DNA from: JAEUJM01 sp964635055
Lineage (GTDB): Bacteria > Actinomycetota > Acidimicrobiia > Acidimicrobiales > DATDAH01
Length of the DNA: 64,000 bases
NCBI GenBank assembly: GCA_964635055.1
Contig: CAZWMT010000031.1
Span: 1-64,000, forward strand
Reading direction: 5' to 3'
The notes under the pieces were generated by a model. It did not search any database, had not been told where the DNA came from, and saw only the letters and a program-made list of their open reading frames with translations. Of this stretch, positions 8,373 to 17,258 are shown one piece after another (position 1 is the stretch's first letter; the number at the start of each line of letters is the position of its first letter). A program made the position numbers and the translations under genes.

Positions 8373-10109
8373 GTGACTGGTCTGGGGGAGGGGCAGCGTA
8401 CGGTGATCGGGGTCGGCCGGGTTGACTGCCGGGTCTTCACCGCCTTCGCGCTCGGGGTGGTGGCGTCGGCCCTGACGGCGCTGGCTCTGGGAGTGGTCGC
8501 CCCGAACCCGTGGGCCGACGCCGACCGGGCCGATCTCGGGCTGCTGGTCGCCCTCGTGGCCCTGGTGGCCGTCGCGGTGGGGCGTACCATCGCGGTGACG
8601 GCGGCCAAGCAGCGCGACTCGTTGCACGACCCGCTCACCGGTCTGGCCAACCGCACGATGTTCCAGCAGCGGTTCGACGAGTTGCTGGACACGGCGGCGT
8701 CGACCGGGACCACCGTGGCCGTGCTCCTGATCGACCTCGACCGCTTCAAGGAGGTCAACGACACCCTCGGCCACGGTGCCGGCGACACCCTGTTGCGGCA
8801 GGTGGGCCCGCGCCTCGCCGAGTCGCTGCGCGGCGACGGGGTGATCGCCCGCCTGGGTGGGGACGAGTTCGGCGTGCTGCTCACCGGCGTCGAGGGCCCG
8901 CTGCAGGCACAATGCCGCGCCGATGCCATCGTCGCCGGCCTAGAGCGGCCGTTCGCGGTGGGCGACGGCCTGCTCGACGTCGAGGCGAGCATCGGCATCG
9001 CGCTGTTCCCCGAGCACGGTCGGTGCAGCGAGGCGTTGCTGCAGCGGGCCGACGTGGCGATGTACCTCGCCAAGACCCGGCAGCACGCGGTCGAGGTCTA
9101 CGCCGCCGCGGACGATCACCACAGCCGCCACCGACTGCGGCTCCTGGCCGACCTCCGGGCCGCGCTCCGCAGCGAGCAGCTGGTGGTGCACTACCAGCCG
9201 CAGGTCGACCTGCTGACGGGGCGGATCGACACCGTCGAGGCCCTGGTGCGCTGGCAGCACCCCGAGCTCGGGCTGCTGTCACCGGGCGAGTTCGTCCCGC
9301 TGGCCGAGCGCACCGGGCTGATCCGCCCACTCACCACCCAGGTGCTGGTGCAGTCCTTGCGCCAGATCGCGCACTGGCGCCGTGGCGGCATGGATGTCCG
9401 TGTCAGCGTGAACCTGTCGGCCCGGAACCTGCACGACCCGCACCTGGCGGCCCGGCTCGGCGACCTGCTCACCCAACACGAGGTCCCCGCCGACAGCCTG
9501 CAACTCGAGATCACCGAGAGCTCGATCATGAGCGACCCCGAGCGCGCCGACGTGGTGCTGCGCGGCCTGGACGAGCTGGGCGTGCGCCTCGCCATCGACG
9601 ACTTCGGCACCGGGTACTCGTCGCTCGCGTACCTGCAGCGGCTGCCGGTGGCGGAGATAAAGATCGACCGCTCGTTCGTGGCGGGCATGGCCGAGCGGGA
9701 GGCCGACCGGGTGATCGTCGACTCCACGATCACCCTGGCCCGCAACCTCGGACTCACCGTGACCGCGGAGGGCGTCGAGTGCGAGTCCGTGCTGGCTCTG
9801 CTCCGCCAGGCCGGCTGCCACAGCGTCCAGGGGTACTTCATCAGCCCGGCGTTGCCGGCGTGTGAGATCGAGCCGCTCCTGGTGCGGCGAGGTTGGTCGG
9901 AGGGCGTGGCCGCCGGCCTGGCGCGGGGCCAGCGGACGCTGTTCGACCTCGAGGCCGACCTGGCCAGCGAGGCCGCCCTCGCCGCGGCGGAGTGGGCCGA
10001 CCTCGACGGTGGTGGACCGGTGCTGGACCTGGCCGGCGAGCCGCTGATCGACCTCGGTCATCGCCGCCACCCCAGCGGGCACGCGGCGCCGGCGCCCCAC
10101 CGGCTCTGA
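8373..10109 (+). CDS. Membrane GGDEF-EAL cyclic-di-GMP enzyme
   Basis: 578 aa, GTG start. Two predicted membrane segments (about residues 20-45 and 55-75) are followed by a GGDEF domain with intact GGDEF at 162-166 and an EAL domain with EAL at 289-291 and DDFGTGYSSL later. Both active-site signatures are intact, so it may make and hydrolyse cyclic di-GMP. An RxxD inhibitory site is not found at its usual position five residues before GGDEF. A C-terminal tail of about 70 residues follows the EAL domain and is unassigned. It stands alone with a good promoter giving a leaderless mRNA. No PAS or other sensor domain is visible; the membrane part may sense. Confidence 0.92.
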   Translation: MTGLGEGQRTVIGVGRVDCRVFTAFALGVVASALTALALGVVAPNPWADADRADLGLLVALVALVAVAVGRTIAVTAAKQRDSLHDPLTGLANRTMFQQRFDELLDTAASTGTTVAVLLIDLDRFKEVNDTLGHGAGDTLLRQVGPRLAESLRGDGVIARLGGDEFGVLLTGVEGPLQAQCRADAIVAGLERPFAVGDGLLDVEASIGIALFPEHGRCSEALLQRADVAMYLAKTRQHAVEVYAAADDHHSRHRLRLLADLRAALRSEQLVVHYQPQVDLLTGRIDTVEALVRWQHPELGLLSPGEFVPLAERTGLIRPLTTQVLVQSLRQIAHWRRGGMDVRVSVNLSARNLHDPHLAARLGDLLTQHEVPADSLQLEITESSIMSDPERADVVLRGLDELGVRLAIDDFGTGYSSLAYLQRLPVAEIKIDRSFVAGMAEREADRVIVDSTITLARNLGLTVTAEGVECESVLALLRQAGCHSVQGYFISPALPACEIEPLLVRRGWSEGVAAGLARGQRTLFDLEADLASEAALAAAEWADLDGGGPVLDLAGEPLIDLGHRRHPSGHAAPAPHRL

Positions 10110-10172
10110 GACGCGGGGCCACGCAGCGGCGTACGGTCGCCGTGCCGTTGCTCCGCACGGGATAGTGGGGCC

Positions 10173-11264
10173 ATGGACGTCGACCCGTCGGACGACCAGC
10201 GGCCGCCCCAGGAGGACGCAGTGCGGTTCCTCGATGGCCAGTGCCCGCTGACACGGGTGCGGGCCCATGTGGCGTCGGGTGAGGCCTACGACCGCGCCCT
10301 GTGGCTGGCGATGATCGACCGGGAGTGGCCCGCCACCGCGGTGCCCGAGGCCCTCGGCGGCCTGGGGCGGGGCGCGGTCGAGTTGGTGGGGCTTCTCGAG
10401 CTGACCGGTGCCCACCTGGCCCCCACACCGTTCCTCCAGGCGGTGGTGACCCTCGATGCCCTGGCCACCGCCGCCGAGCGGGGTGTCGCCGAGGTGTCGT
10501 GGCTCGAGCCGCTGCTGCGGGGCGACTCGGTGGCGGCCGTGGCCTGGCCGTCCGTGCGGGCCGAGCGACAGGCCGGCCGGTGGCTGCTGAGCGGGCGCAC
10601 CGGTCCGGCGTTGTACGGGCCGACGGCCGATGTGGTGGTGCTGCCGGGGGAGGAGGCCGAGGGGTCCCGTCACCTCTTCGTGGTGAACGCCCGGGCCCGG
10701 CGGATCCGGGCGGACGCGTCCCCGGACCCGACCCGCCAGCTCGGGTGGGTCGACCTCGATGCCACGCCCGCGCTCCACCTGGGCGACGCCGAGGCCCTCG
10801 ACGCGTTCCTCGACCTCGGTGCCGTCGCCCACGCCGCGGAGCTGCTCGGCATCGCCGAGCGGGTGCTGGCGATGACGTCGGCGCACGCCGACGAGCGGGC
10901 GCGGTCCGACCGTGCCACCGGGAGCGACCCGGCCGAGCGAGCTCTCCGCGCCGAGATGCGGGCCGATGTCGTGGGCATGCGGTCGGCGGTGCACCACGCG
11001 GCCCGGCGACTCGCCATCGGTGGCGTCGACCGCTCGGTGGCCGCGTCGGGCGCCAAGGCGCGGTGCTCGGAGGGGGCCCTGCGGGTGATGAGGTCGTCGC
11101 TGCAGATGCACGGTGGGGCCGGTGCGGCTCGCGAGCGCGACCTCGACCTGTTCGTCGGGCGGGCCGAGCTGGACGAGCACTGCTTCGGCGACGCCGCCCA
11201 CCACCGGGCGCGGTCAACCCGCCTACTCGGAGCGGGCGTCGGGAGGCGCGGGCGCGTCACGTGA
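10173..11264 (+). CDS. Acyl-CoA dehydrogenase-like protein
   Basis: 363 aa, ATG start. It has the overall acyl-CoA dehydrogenase organisation: N-terminal helices with the VPEALGGLG element, a short middle domain and a C-terminal helical domain ending in LQMHGGAG. The middle domain is poorly conserved and lacks the usual TEPxAGSD flavin-contact motif, so it may be a non-catalytic or partner subunit like the beta subunits of heteromeric FadE enzymes. No such catalytic partner lies next to it. It follows the GGDEF-EAL gene by 63 bases but its function is unrelated. The -10-like TAGTGG just upstream is weak. Confidence 0.75.
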   Translation: MDVDPSDDQRPPQEDAVRFLDGQCPLTRVRAHVASGEAYDRALWLAMIDREWPATAVPEALGGLGRGAVELVGLLELTGAHLAPTPFLQAVVTLDALATAAERGVAEVSWLEPLLRGDSVAAVAWPSVRAERQAGRWLLSGRTGPALYGPTADVVVLPGEEAEGSRHLFVVNARARRIRADASPDPTRQLGWVDLDATPALHLGDAEALDAFLDLGAVAHAAELLGIAERVLAMTSAHADERARSDRATGSDPAERALRAEMRADVVGMRSAVHHAARRLAIGGVDRSVAASGAKARCSEGALRVMRSSLQMHGGAGAARERDLDLFVGRAELDEHCFGDAAHHRARSTRLLGAGVGRRGRVT

Positions 11265-11344
11265 CGGCGTGACCCCTGGCACCTGCTCATCGGCGGCGAC
11301 CCGGTGCCGATACGGTGATCAGATGCGTACACCGGAGGAGGAGC

Positions 11345-12088
11345 ATGACTGACATGACCCTGGACACGACCACGACGGTCGAGTCGACCCCCGACACCGA
11401 CGCGACCGAGTCCGTCGTCGAGCACATGGCCGAGCAGCTGGCCCACGTGAAGCCGCTCCTGCGGGGCTGGCTCCACGAGATCATGTTCTTCCTGTCGATC
11501 CCCGCCGGCCTCGTGCTGGTGGCCTGCGCGCCGACCGTCGAGGCCCGGGTCGCAGCCGCCATCTACAGCTTCGGCGTCATCGCCCTCTACGGCGTGAGCG
11601 CCGCGTACCACCGGGGCCCCTGGACCCCGACCGGTCGCAAGCGCATGCAACGCCTCGACCACGCCATGATCTTCGTGCTCATCGCGGCCAGCTACACCCC
11701 GTTCATCCTCTTGCTGCTCGACGGGACCACATCGGTCCTCTTCCTCGGCCTCATCTGGACCGTCGCTCTGACCGGCCTGGTGCTGGCCCTCACCGGCATC
11801 GCCCTCAAGAAGGGCATCGGCTTCGTGCTCTACATCGCCATGGGCTGGGCCGCGGTGTTCGCCTTCCCGCAGTTCGTCCACAGCCTCTCGGGCGTGCAGC
11901 TCGGCCTGCTGGTGGCGGGCGGTGTGATCTACACCCTCGGTGCCATCGCCCTCGGCACCAAGTGGCCCGATCCCTTCCCCAAGGTGTTCGGCTACCACGA
12001 GGTGTGGCACGTGATGACCGTCGTCGCCGGGCTGTGCCTGGCCGTCGACATCTGGATGCTGTCGCTGGGCGCCGGCTCCCCCACCTGA
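11345..12088 (+). CDS. Hemolysin III / PAQR-family membrane protein
   Basis: 247 aa from ATG 11345, chosen because GGAGGAGGAGC immediately precedes it. About seven hydrophobic segments follow an acidic Thr-rich N-terminus of about 35 residues. Family landmarks of the HlyIII/YqfA group are the AAYHRG loop after the second or third helix, the RLDHAMIF segment and the YHEVWHV near the C-terminus, which supply the Ser/His/Asp/His residues thought to bind zinc in PAQR proteins. Despite the name, most such proteins are not toxins; roles in membrane homeostasis are proposed. Single gene with a strong ribosome site. Confidence 0.9.
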   Translation: MTDMTLDTTTTVESTPDTDATESVVEHMAEQLAHVKPLLRGWLHEIMFFLSIPAGLVLVACAPTVEARVAAAIYSFGVIALYGVSAAYHRGPWTPTGRKRMQRLDHAMIFVLIAASYTPFILLLLDGTTSVLFLGLIWTVALTGLVLALTGIALKKGIGFVLYIAMGWAAVFAFPQFVHSLSGVQLGLLVAGGVIYTLGAIALGTKWPDPFPKVFGYHEVWHVMTVVAGLCLAVDIWMLSLGAGSPT

Positions 12089-12138
12089 ACGGGCGGCCGA
12101 CGGCCGCTGATGTCAGACCACCTTCGTACGGTGCTGCG

Positions 12139-12315
12139 GTGTCCGAGATCGACATCGTCTTCACGGAGTCGGAGGTCGCCCAGATCCTCTGGGTCCTCGT
12201 GGAGGCGGCCGACCTGGCCGAGAGCCAGGACGTGTTCTCGAGTCTGGCGCTGATCGAGGACACGCTGCAGATGGTGCGCGATCGCTTCGATCGTCGCGGG
12301 CCGAGCGGATCCTAA
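12139..12315 (+). CDS. Small conserved-looking protein, 58 aa
   Basis: GTG at 12139 after a -10-like TACGGT 7 bases before it, so probably leaderless. The peptide is acidic and helical, with hydrophobic heptads (VAQILWVLVEAADLAES) and no cysteines or membrane segment. Function is not recognised. It ends one base before a possible start of the next tiny gene, with which it probably forms a two-gene operon. Codon use is biased to G/C at third positions as in real genes here, which supports coding. Confidence 0.6.
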   Translation: MSEIDIVFTESEVAQILWVLVEAADLAESQDVFSSLALIEDTLQMVRDRFDRRGPSGS

Positions 12316-12328
12316 GATGAGGAACGCC

Positions 12329-12496
12329 ATGACGACACGGGTGAAGGTGGTCGAGGCGGTCCGTGAGACCGGTGTACCCGGTACGGCGATCTACCTCGCC
12401 ATCCGCCACGGGGAGATCACGACCGAGCGCGACGAGCGCGGCTACGACTGGGTCGACCCCGACGAGGTTCGCGCGCTGGCACCTTCGAGCTCCTGA
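12329..12496 (+). CDS. Mini helix-turn-helix DNA-binding protein (excisionase/MerR-like), 55 aa
   Basis: 55 aa from ATG 12329, preceded by GAGGA with 5-base spacing; a second in-frame ATG at 12317 would add four residues. The pattern of an N-terminal helix, VPGTAIYLAIRHGEI recognition helix and YDWVDPDEVRAL strand-helix is that of the HTH_17 fold found in excisionases and in MerR-type N-domains. There is no effector domain, so it would bind DNA alone or with a partner. It lies 13 bases after the 58-aa gene, with which it likely shares a transcript. Target unknown. Confidence 0.6.
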   Translation: MTTRVKVVEAVRETGVPGTAIYLAIRHGEITTERDERGYDWVDPDEVRALAPSSS

Positions 12497-12523
12497 TCCT
12501 CCGGGGCATCCGGGGACGGGGTC

Positions 12524-13144
12524 TCAGCAGTCCGCGGCGCGGTCGAGGAACCTGGCGAAGCCGGCCCGGCCGGCGGCGTTGAGGTGCAGGCCGTCGCCGA
12601 GGAACCAGTCGGGGTGCTGGTCGGCCTTGGCCGACCAGTCCACCAGCACCACGTTGGCCGCGGCGTCGGCCTGACGCCGTAGCTCGGCGTTGATGCTCTG
12701 TGCGCCCTGGACCCAACGGGTGGTGGCGATCGGGGCAACCCCGTGCTCCTTCACCGTCACCAGGGCCACGCAAGGCACCGACCCCGCCGCCGCCACCACG
12801 TCTCGGATCCACAGGATCGGCACGAAGCCGTACTGCGAATTCGTGGCCGCCACCACGTCGGGGGCGCCCGCGGCGATCACGATCGAGCGCGACCCGGTGC
12901 GGGCCATCTCCGACACCGGGAAGCGCAACTGGTCGAAGTGGGCGTTGTTGAACGCATGCACCGTCACCCGGTGGTCGACGGCCAGCCGGCTGCGCAGCGC
13001 GGCCTCGGTCTCGTGCACGATCGAGTCGCCGGCCACGCCGACCCTCGGTCCGCCGGCGGCCCCGACGTAGTCGCAGCCGGCCAGCGCCACCGTGACGGCC
13101 AGCGTCGCCAGCACGCCGAGCAGCAGGCGGGGCAGGGCGTGCAT
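12524..13144 (-). CDS. SGNH/GDSL-hydrolase lipoprotein
   Basis: 206 aa, ATG start. A lipoprotein signal peptide ends at LAGC with Cys24. The mature protein is an SGNH-type hydrolase: block I has GDS at 39-41 with Ser41 as the likely nucleophile, and block V has DGLH at 184-187 supplying the Asp and His. The block III Asn is less clear (candidates AFNN and VQGAQSIN). Such proteins are esterases or acyltransferases acting on cell-surface glycans or lipids. It lies 6 bases after the alcohol dehydrogenase gene on the same strand and could be the last gene of that operon, though its surface location differs from the cytoplasmic enzymes. Confidence 0.82.
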   Translation of the reverse strand: MHALPRLLLGVLATLAVTVALAGCDYVGAAGGPRVGVAGDSIVHETEAALRSRLAVDHRVTVHAFNNAHFDQLRFPVSEMARTGSRSIVIAAGAPDVVAATNSQYGFVPILWIRDVVAAAGSVPCVALVTVKEHGVAPIATTRWVQGAQSINAELRRQADAAANVVLVDWSAKADQHPDWFLGDGLHLNAAGRAGFARFLDRAADC

Positions 13145-13150
13145 GGGTGG

Positions 13151-14383
13151 TCAGTGTCGCAGATCGAACGCCAACTTGATCGCGCCCGAGCGGTCCTGCT
13201 CGGTGAGCGCGGTGAAGGCCTCCCGCCACTCCTCCAGGCGGTACGTGCCGGTCAACATCCCCGTCAGGTCGATCCGCCCCGACGAGGCCAGGTCGAGGTA
13301 GTGGGCGATGGCGTGCCGCCGGCGGCCCTCGACCTCCTCGACGCCGAAGGCGTTCGAACCGATGAGGCGCAGCTCCTTGAAGTACCAGGGGGTCCACTCG
13401 AACCGGGCCGGGGCGCTCACGCCCAGCTCGACGAGTGTGCCGCGGGACTTCAGGACCCGCAGCACGACCTCGAGCGTCTCGGCCGACCCGACCGTGTCGT
13501 ACACCACGTCGATGCCGCCCGGGTACGCCACCGGGAGGCCGTCCCACGGTTGGCGCAGGATGCCACCGGACCAGTCCGCCAGGCCTTCGATGAGGCCGAG
13601 CCGGGGCTCGTGGTCGAACACCGTGGCGCCGAGCGATCGGGCCATCGCCTGCTGCGCGGGCCAGCGGGCGACGGTGGCCACCTCGACGGACGGGTACAGC
13701 GCCCGCAGGATGGCCGTGGCCGTCGTGCCCAGCGCGCCGCTGCCGTAGACCAGGGCGCGGCCGCCCTCGGGGGGTGGGTGGCGCACGATGCCGTGCAGCG
13801 ACACGGCGAACGGGTCGGCCAGCACCGCCACCTCGTCGGGCACGTCGTCCGGCACCGGGATGGCCATGAGCTCGTGGGCAGGCAACCGCTCGGCGAAACC
13901 GCCGGTGGCCTCGGTGGCGTTGCCCGTGTGGATGCCCGGCGACAGCCGACCGTCGAGGAAGTTCCAGCACATGTTGTAGTCGCCGTCGGCGCACGCCGGG
14001 CAGGGCGGGTCGATGCCGCGGGGCCCGCAGGACAACCAGGGGTTCAGCACCACCCGCTGACCGATCTCGAAGCCCTCGACCGCGGGGCCGAGCTCGTCGA
14101 CGGTGGCCACCACCTCGTGGCCCAGCACTTGGGGGAAGGAGATGAACGCGGTCATCGGGTTGTCGGCGGCGTCGTCGAAGTCCATCAGCACCTGCTTCGC
14201 GTCCGAGCCGCAGATGCCGGTCAGGCGGGTGCGCAGCACCATCCAGTCCGGCCCCAGCGGTCGGGGGTCGTCGACGTCCTGTAGCGCCATGGGGGTGGTG
14301 GCCAGGTTGCGGCGCAGGCGGTTGGCGCCCTCGGGGGGTGGGTCGACCGGGCCGGGGTCGACCCCGAACACCAGTGCTCTCAC
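13151..14383 (-). CDS. Zinc-type alcohol dehydrogenase (MDR family)
   Basis: 410 aa from GTG 14383, preceded by GAGGAGGA on the minus strand and overlapping the upstream SDR stop by 4 bases. The medium-chain dehydrogenase fold is shown by CGSDAKQV (catalytic zinc Cys), GHEVVATV (zinc His-Glu), a structural-zinc-like region with CxxC and later Cys (PPCPACADGDYNMC) and the GSGALG dinucleotide motif. It oxidises an alcohol or sugar with NAD(P). It sits in a three-gene overlapping operon after two sister SDRs, so successive oxidoreductions on one compound are likely. The substrate is not deducible. Confidence 0.85.
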   Translation of the reverse strand: MRALVFGVDPGPVDPPPEGANRLRRNLATTPMALQDVDDPRPLGPDWMVLRTRLTGICGSDAKQVLMDFDDAADNPMTAFISFPQVLGHEVVATVDELGPAVEGFEIGQRVVLNPWLSCGPRGIDPPCPACADGDYNMCWNFLDGRLSPGIHTGNATEATGGFAERLPAHELMAIPVPDDVPDEVAVLADPFAVSLHGIVRHPPPEGGRALVYGSGALGTTATAILRALYPSVEVATVARWPAQQAMARSLGATVFDHEPRLGLIEGLADWSGGILRQPWDGLPVAYPGGIDVVYDTVGSAETLEVVLRVLKSRGTLVELGVSAPARFEWTPWYFKELRLIGSNAFGVEEVEGRRRHAIAHYLDLASSGRIDLTGMLTGTYRLEEWREAFTALTEQDRSGAIKLAFDLRH

Positions 14384-15171
14384 GAGTCCTCCTCGGCAGG
14401 GCGCACCATGGCCGCGGCGCCGGCCAGGAACACGTCGATGTCGGTGGTCTTGAACGCGGCGATGTCCTTCAGGTCGGGCAGGTAGTGCTCGAAGGCCGCT
14501 CCTTCGACGGCGGCGATGATCCCGGTGGCCACCGTCTCGGGAGATTCGAGCTCGCCGTCGTAGAAGGGCGGGTCGTTGTCGGGCTGGTCCCAGATCTCGG
14601 TGTCCACCGGTCCGGGGATGATCAGGCGCACGTCGACCCCGGTGTCCCACAGGTCCAGGGCCAGAGACTCGCTCCACCCGCAGAGGGCGAACTTGCTGGC
14701 GCAGTACGCGGCCTCGTGGGCGATGCCCAGGCGGCCGCCCAGGCTCGAGACGTTGACGATGCAGCCGTGATCGCGCTCGACCATGCGGGGGAGCAGCGCC
14801 AGGGTCATGCGCACCGGGCTGAGGAGGTTGACCCGAAGGACGTGTTCGATCTCGACCATGGTCAGGTCCTGAGCTCGGCGCCGCTTCGGGACGGCCGCGT
14901 TGTTGACCAGCACGTCGATGCCGGCGAAGGCGTCCCACGCCTCGAGCACGACCTGCTCGGCGACGGCGGTGTCGTCCAGGTCGGCCACCCACATCCTGCT
15001 GGCGGGGGCACGGCGCCGGCACCTCTCGAGCACCTCGGAGAGGCGGTCGGCGCGGCGGGCGACGAGGCCCACCGTGGCTCCTCGCTCGGCCAGCATCGGG
15101 GCCAGGGCGGCGCCGATGCCCGATGAGGCGCCCGTGACCAGGACCGTGGCGCCGGCCACGTCGACGCTCAT
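14380..15171 (-). CDS. Short-chain dehydrogenase, tandem paralog 1
   Basis: 263 aa, ATG start overlapping the stop of the upstream SDR by 4 bases. Classical SDR: TGASSGIG nucleotide motif, NNAA, the catalytic Ser in VSS and YCASK. It is a clear sister of the upstream gene; both share the RADRLxEVLERCR and APASR segments and a WDTxV-x-L-x-PGxVDTE region, so the pair arose by tandem duplication. The long C-terminal tail after the substrate loop is also shared. It is in an operon with the second SDR and an alcohol dehydrogenase. Confidence 0.88.
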   Translation of the reverse strand: MSVDVAGATVLVTGASSGIGAALAPMLAERGATVGLVARRADRLSEVLERCRRRAPASRMWVADLDDTAVAEQVVLEAWDAFAGIDVLVNNAAVPKRRRAQDLTMVEIEHVLRVNLLSPVRMTLALLPRMVERDHGCIVNVSSLGGRLGIAHEAAYCASKFALCGWSESLALDLWDTGVDVRLIIPGPVDTEIWDQPDNDPPFYDGELESPETVATGIIAAVEGAAFEHYLPDLKDIAAFKTTDIDVFLAGAAAMVRPAEEDS

Positions 15172-16019
15172 GTGCCGCTGCCCGGCTCGGCGTCGACGGG
15201 GGCGCCGTCGCCGGCGGCCTGGGCCCGGGCGTCGCGGTACCACTCGGCCGAACCGGCCAGGTAGCCGGTGAGGTCGTTGGCTTTCATCCGCGCCACGTCG
15301 GCGAACCACTCGGGGACGAAGCGCTCCAGGTCACCGGTGGCGAGCTGGTCGATGACCACGTCGACGACCGCCGAGGTCGGCAGTGCCTCGACGTCGGCCA
15401 GCATGGGGTCGTTGTCGGGAAGGTGGAACAACTCGGTGTCCACCACGCCCGGGTTCAGCAGGTGGACCGACACCGGGGTGTCCCACAGCTCCACCGCCAG
15501 CGACTCCGACCAGGCCGTGATCGCGGCCTTGGACGCGGCGTACGCGGCCTCGCCCGGTGGGCTGAGCCGTGCCGCCACCGACGACACGTTCAGGACCTGA
15601 CCGCGCCCCCGCTCGAGCATCCGGGGCAACAGGGCCGACGTCAGGCGCACCGGGGACAGGAAGTTGATCGCCATCACCTGGTCGACCTCGGCGGGGGACG
15701 TGGCCTCCACCCGCCGCCGCTTGGGGATGCCGGCGTTGTTGACGAGCAGGTCGATGCCACCCAGCTCGTCGTCGGCCTGCAGGGCGAACCCGGCCACCCC
15801 GTCGAGGTCGGCGAGGTCGATCGTCCACGACCGCGATGCAGGTGCATGGGCACGGCACCGCTCCAGTACCTCGCCGAGCCGGTCGGCGCGGCGGGCGCAG
15901 ATCCCCACGGTCGCGCCCCGGGCCGCGAACCCCTCGGCCAACGCGGCACCGATGCCCGCCGAGGCCCCCGTGATCAGCGCCCGTCTCCCCGCCAGTGCCT
16001 GCCCGCTGCCCTCGGTCAC
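15168..16019 (-). CDS. Short-chain dehydrogenase, tandem paralog 2
   Basis: 283 aa, GTG start. Classical SDR with TGASAGIG, NNAG, VSS and YAASK. It is the first gene of a minus-strand operon (SDR, SDR, alcohol dehydrogenase), each joined by 4-base overlaps. It has kept the full catalytic set, as has its paralog, so the duplication probably split substrate stereochemistry or chain length rather than leaving a dead copy. NADP preference is suggested by the basic ARRADR segment after the second strand. Substrate unknown. Confidence 0.88.
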   Translation of the reverse strand: MTEGSGQALAGRRALITGASAGIGAALAEGFAARGATVGICARRADRLGEVLERCRAHAPASRSWTIDLADLDGVAGFALQADDELGGIDLLVNNAGIPKRRRVEATSPAEVDQVMAINFLSPVRLTSALLPRMLERGRGQVLNVSSVAARLSPPGEAAYAASKAAITAWSESLAVELWDTPVSVHLLNPGVVDTELFHLPDNDPMLADVEALPTSAVVDVVIDQLATGDLERFVPEWFADVARMKANDLTGYLAGSAEWYRDARAQAAGDGAPVDAEPGSGT

Positions 16020-16168
16020 CGATCGATCCCCCTCTGGCCCACGAGCCCCACGGCCGGGCGTGCCCGCGATGCTACGTTCCCCGCTCCGGAGGCCCGCACC
16101 GGGCGCGGGAGCGCGACGCCCGCGGGCCGGCGGCGACGCTCCCGGCCCGACCGGTAGTGTCGCCGCTC

Positions 16169-17116
16169 ATGGATGACGCCGCGCGCAACGACACCGACCA
16201 GCTCCACGACAGCACCCGGTGGTTGCTGGTGGTACTCCTCGGGGTGGCGGTGCTCGCGGCGGGCGTGATCGCGGCCACCGACGTGCCCGACCTGGTCGGG
16301 CGTCGGTGGCAGGCCGTCGGCGCGGCCTCCGGGGCGCTCACCGTGATCGCGCTGTTGGTGGGCCTGCTCGTGGTGCTCCGGGCGCTCGACCCGCTGGCCG
16401 ACGAGGAGCCGGTCGAGGCGGCCGACGTGGTCGAGCGCCTGCCCGAGACGGCGCCGGTCGACGAGGGCCAGGCCGGCGACAGCGACGTGGACGCCGGCGA
16501 CTCCACCGAGGCCACCGGCGCGGTGGCGGATCTTGCGGGAGCGCCTGGTGTCGAGGAGGCCGAGCCCGAGCCGGTGGTCGTGGCCGGGGCCGCCACCCGC
16601 CGGGTGCACCGCCATGCGGTGCACCGCTTCCACCGCACCCGCTCGCTGGTGGGGATCGCCGTGGTGGTCGCGTTCCTCGGCATGGTGGGCATGACCGTGG
16701 CCGCGGTGGCCGACGGCAACAAGGTCGAGGAGCGGGCGCGCCGCGCCCTGCAGACCCAACTCCAGGCCGACCAGGACGGCCCCATCACCGAGCCGCAACC
16801 GGTGGCGGTGCAGTTCACCACCCCCGGCCTGCGCCGGGTCGCCGAGGCCATGAACTGCACCGGTGCCGACATCGGCGCCCGACCGGTGCAGGGCTGGGCG
16901 GTGTCCGGGACGTTCCGGAACCCCACCGTCGTGCTGTTCGCGCCGGTGCCGGCCTGTGACAACGCCGAGATCGCGCTGGCACCACGCGACGGGTTCGTGT
17001 ACCCGACGATCGGGGTACCCACCACCACCACCACCTCCACGACCGCACCCCCCACCCCGACCACGCGCCCGGCCACGGCGCTCACGCCGACCACGGTGGC
17101 GCCGGTGGCGCCCTGA
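16169..17116 (+). CDS. Membrane protein of unknown function with Pro/Thr-rich tail
   Basis: 315 aa from ATG 16169; TAGTGT at 16154-16159 lies 9 bases before, so the mRNA is nearly leaderless. Three hydrophobic segments are visible: about 20-37 and 52-70 flanking a short loop, then an acidic linker of about 60 residues and a His/Arg-rich stretch (residues about 145-165) leading to a third segment near 168-190. The C-terminal part is outside or soluble, contains a Cys pair and ends in a low-complexity Thr/Pro/Ala tail. I do not recognise a family. The divergent neighbour is the SDR operon. Confidence 0.7.
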   Translation: MDDAARNDTDQLHDSTRWLLVVLLGVAVLAAGVIAATDVPDLVGRRWQAVGAASGALTVIALLVGLLVVLRALDPLADEEPVEAADVVERLPETAPVDEGQAGDSDVDAGDSTEATGAVADLAGAPGVEEAEPEPVVVAGAATRRVHRHAVHRFHRTRSLVGIAVVVAFLGMVGMTVAAVADGNKVEERARRALQTQLQADQDGPITEPQPVAVQFTTPGLRRVAEAMNCTGADIGARPVQGWAVSGTFRNPTVVLFAPVPACDNAEIALAPRDGFVYPTIGVPTTTTTSTTAPPTPTTRPATALTPTTVAPVAP

Positions 17117-17156
17117 CCGACAGGCGCCCCTGACCGACCGGCGCCCCTGACCGACC
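17107..17156. repeat. Three tandem 16-17-bp units
   Basis: GGCGCCCTGACCGACA followed by two copies of GGCGCCCCTGACCGACC. The array starts inside the last codons of the membrane protein and runs into the intergenic region. It looks like a small tandem repeat with no clear role. Confidence 0.6.
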
Positions 17157-17258
17157 CCGCCGCCCTGGTCGAGCGCTCGACGCGGGTCGGGCGGGCAGGT
17201 CGTCGGCCTTCGGTTCCCGGGGGGCGGCTCGGCCCGAGGGGCTCGACCCGCCGGGTCG

